DNA of 57,500 nt, from NCBI GenBank assembly GCA_905221605.1, contig CAJNDS010000617.1, forward strand, positions 1-57,500, given 5' to 3'. A program made the translations under genes and the position numbers. How positions within the stretch are numbered: position 1 is the stretch's first letter; each line of letters opens with the position of its first letter. The notes beneath the pieces are model-generated. The model saw only the letters and a list, made by a program, of their open reading frames with translations. It ran no database searches and was not told the origin of the DNA. This stretch comes from Symbiodinium natans (Eukaryota > Sar > Dinophyceae > Suessiales > Symbiodiniaceae). Shown one piece after another: positions 57,358 to 57,500 of this stretch.

Positions 57358-57500
57358 GTGCCGGAGGGTCCACACAGCCTACAGCAAAGATGTGTTGTTT
57401 TGAGACAAGTCCCTTAACTTCTTTGCGAAGCGCCGCAGGGGTTCACAAGCTTGAAGAAGTCTGGGAGGTCTCCTTGAGCACATTCAACCCCTGCGCATCG

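Overview
The window looks like dinoflagellate nuclear DNA (probably Symbiodiniaceae or a relative) carrying an almost complete integrated DNA virus. The evidence for the host is fourfold: long GC-rich retroelement polyproteins on the left; dense families of tandem repeats on the right; five exons of a coronin-like WD40 gene whose introns start with GC or GA instead of GT, a known dinoflagellate trait; and a 12-base match to the 3' end of the dinoflagellate spliced leader.

Layout. (1) 1-9.4 kb: a 5'-truncated Ty3/gypsy-like polyprotein (gag, CCCH fingers, aspartic protease, RT thumb and RNase H, integrase), with the RT palm (YVDD) placed after the integrase, so the RT is split. (2) 9.9-14.6 kb: a second coding block with a Tpt1/KptA-like 2'-phosphotransferase domain, then C2H2, RanBP2-type and SWIM zinc fingers and a phospholipase-D-like domain, with several +1 frame breaks. 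(3) 14.6-16.9 kb: non-coding DNA, AT microsatellite and a duplicated host minisatellite with G/C runs. (4) 16,885-37,724: a 20.8-kb AT-rich Polinton-like virus (PLV) bounded by 623/624-bp terminal inverted repeats. (5) 37.7-46 kb: a C-run array and many satellite families. (6) 46-57.5 kb: unidentified host exons, a decayed LINE (48.4-51.4 kb, minus strand) and the 5' part of the coronin-like gene.

The PLV encodes a double-jelly-roll major capsid protein, a penton-type minor capsid protein, an A32/FtsK-like packaging ATPase, a 1,259-aa protein-primed family B DNA polymerase, a retroviral-type (rve) integrase, a lipase-like protein, a fibre with an S74-type chaperone end, a GIY-YIG nuclease and a set of small zinc-finger and coiled-coil proteins. 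It therefore combines a PLV-type virion module with the Polinton/Maverick hallmarks (rve integrase, pPolB, TIRs). I found no capsid-maturation protease.

The element's genes fall into two groups by upstream sequence. Six genes (including PolB and the GIY-YIG nuclease) have an AAAAA-N-CTTAAAG box 22-29 nt before the start codon. Eleven others (capsid, ATPase, fibre, integrase and more) have TCTA or TCTC 10-16 nt before the ATG. I read these as two promoter classes, perhaps early and late.

The AT-rich element also contains ten GC-rich hairpins that share one design (5-12 bp stem, three-base loop). Some lie in frame inside the polymerase and two other genes, like Rickettsia palindromic elements; others form a 44-bp tandem array. 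Four in-frame stop codons and one frame break in otherwise good genes, with TIRs still about 99% identical, point to a recent insertion that has started to decay.
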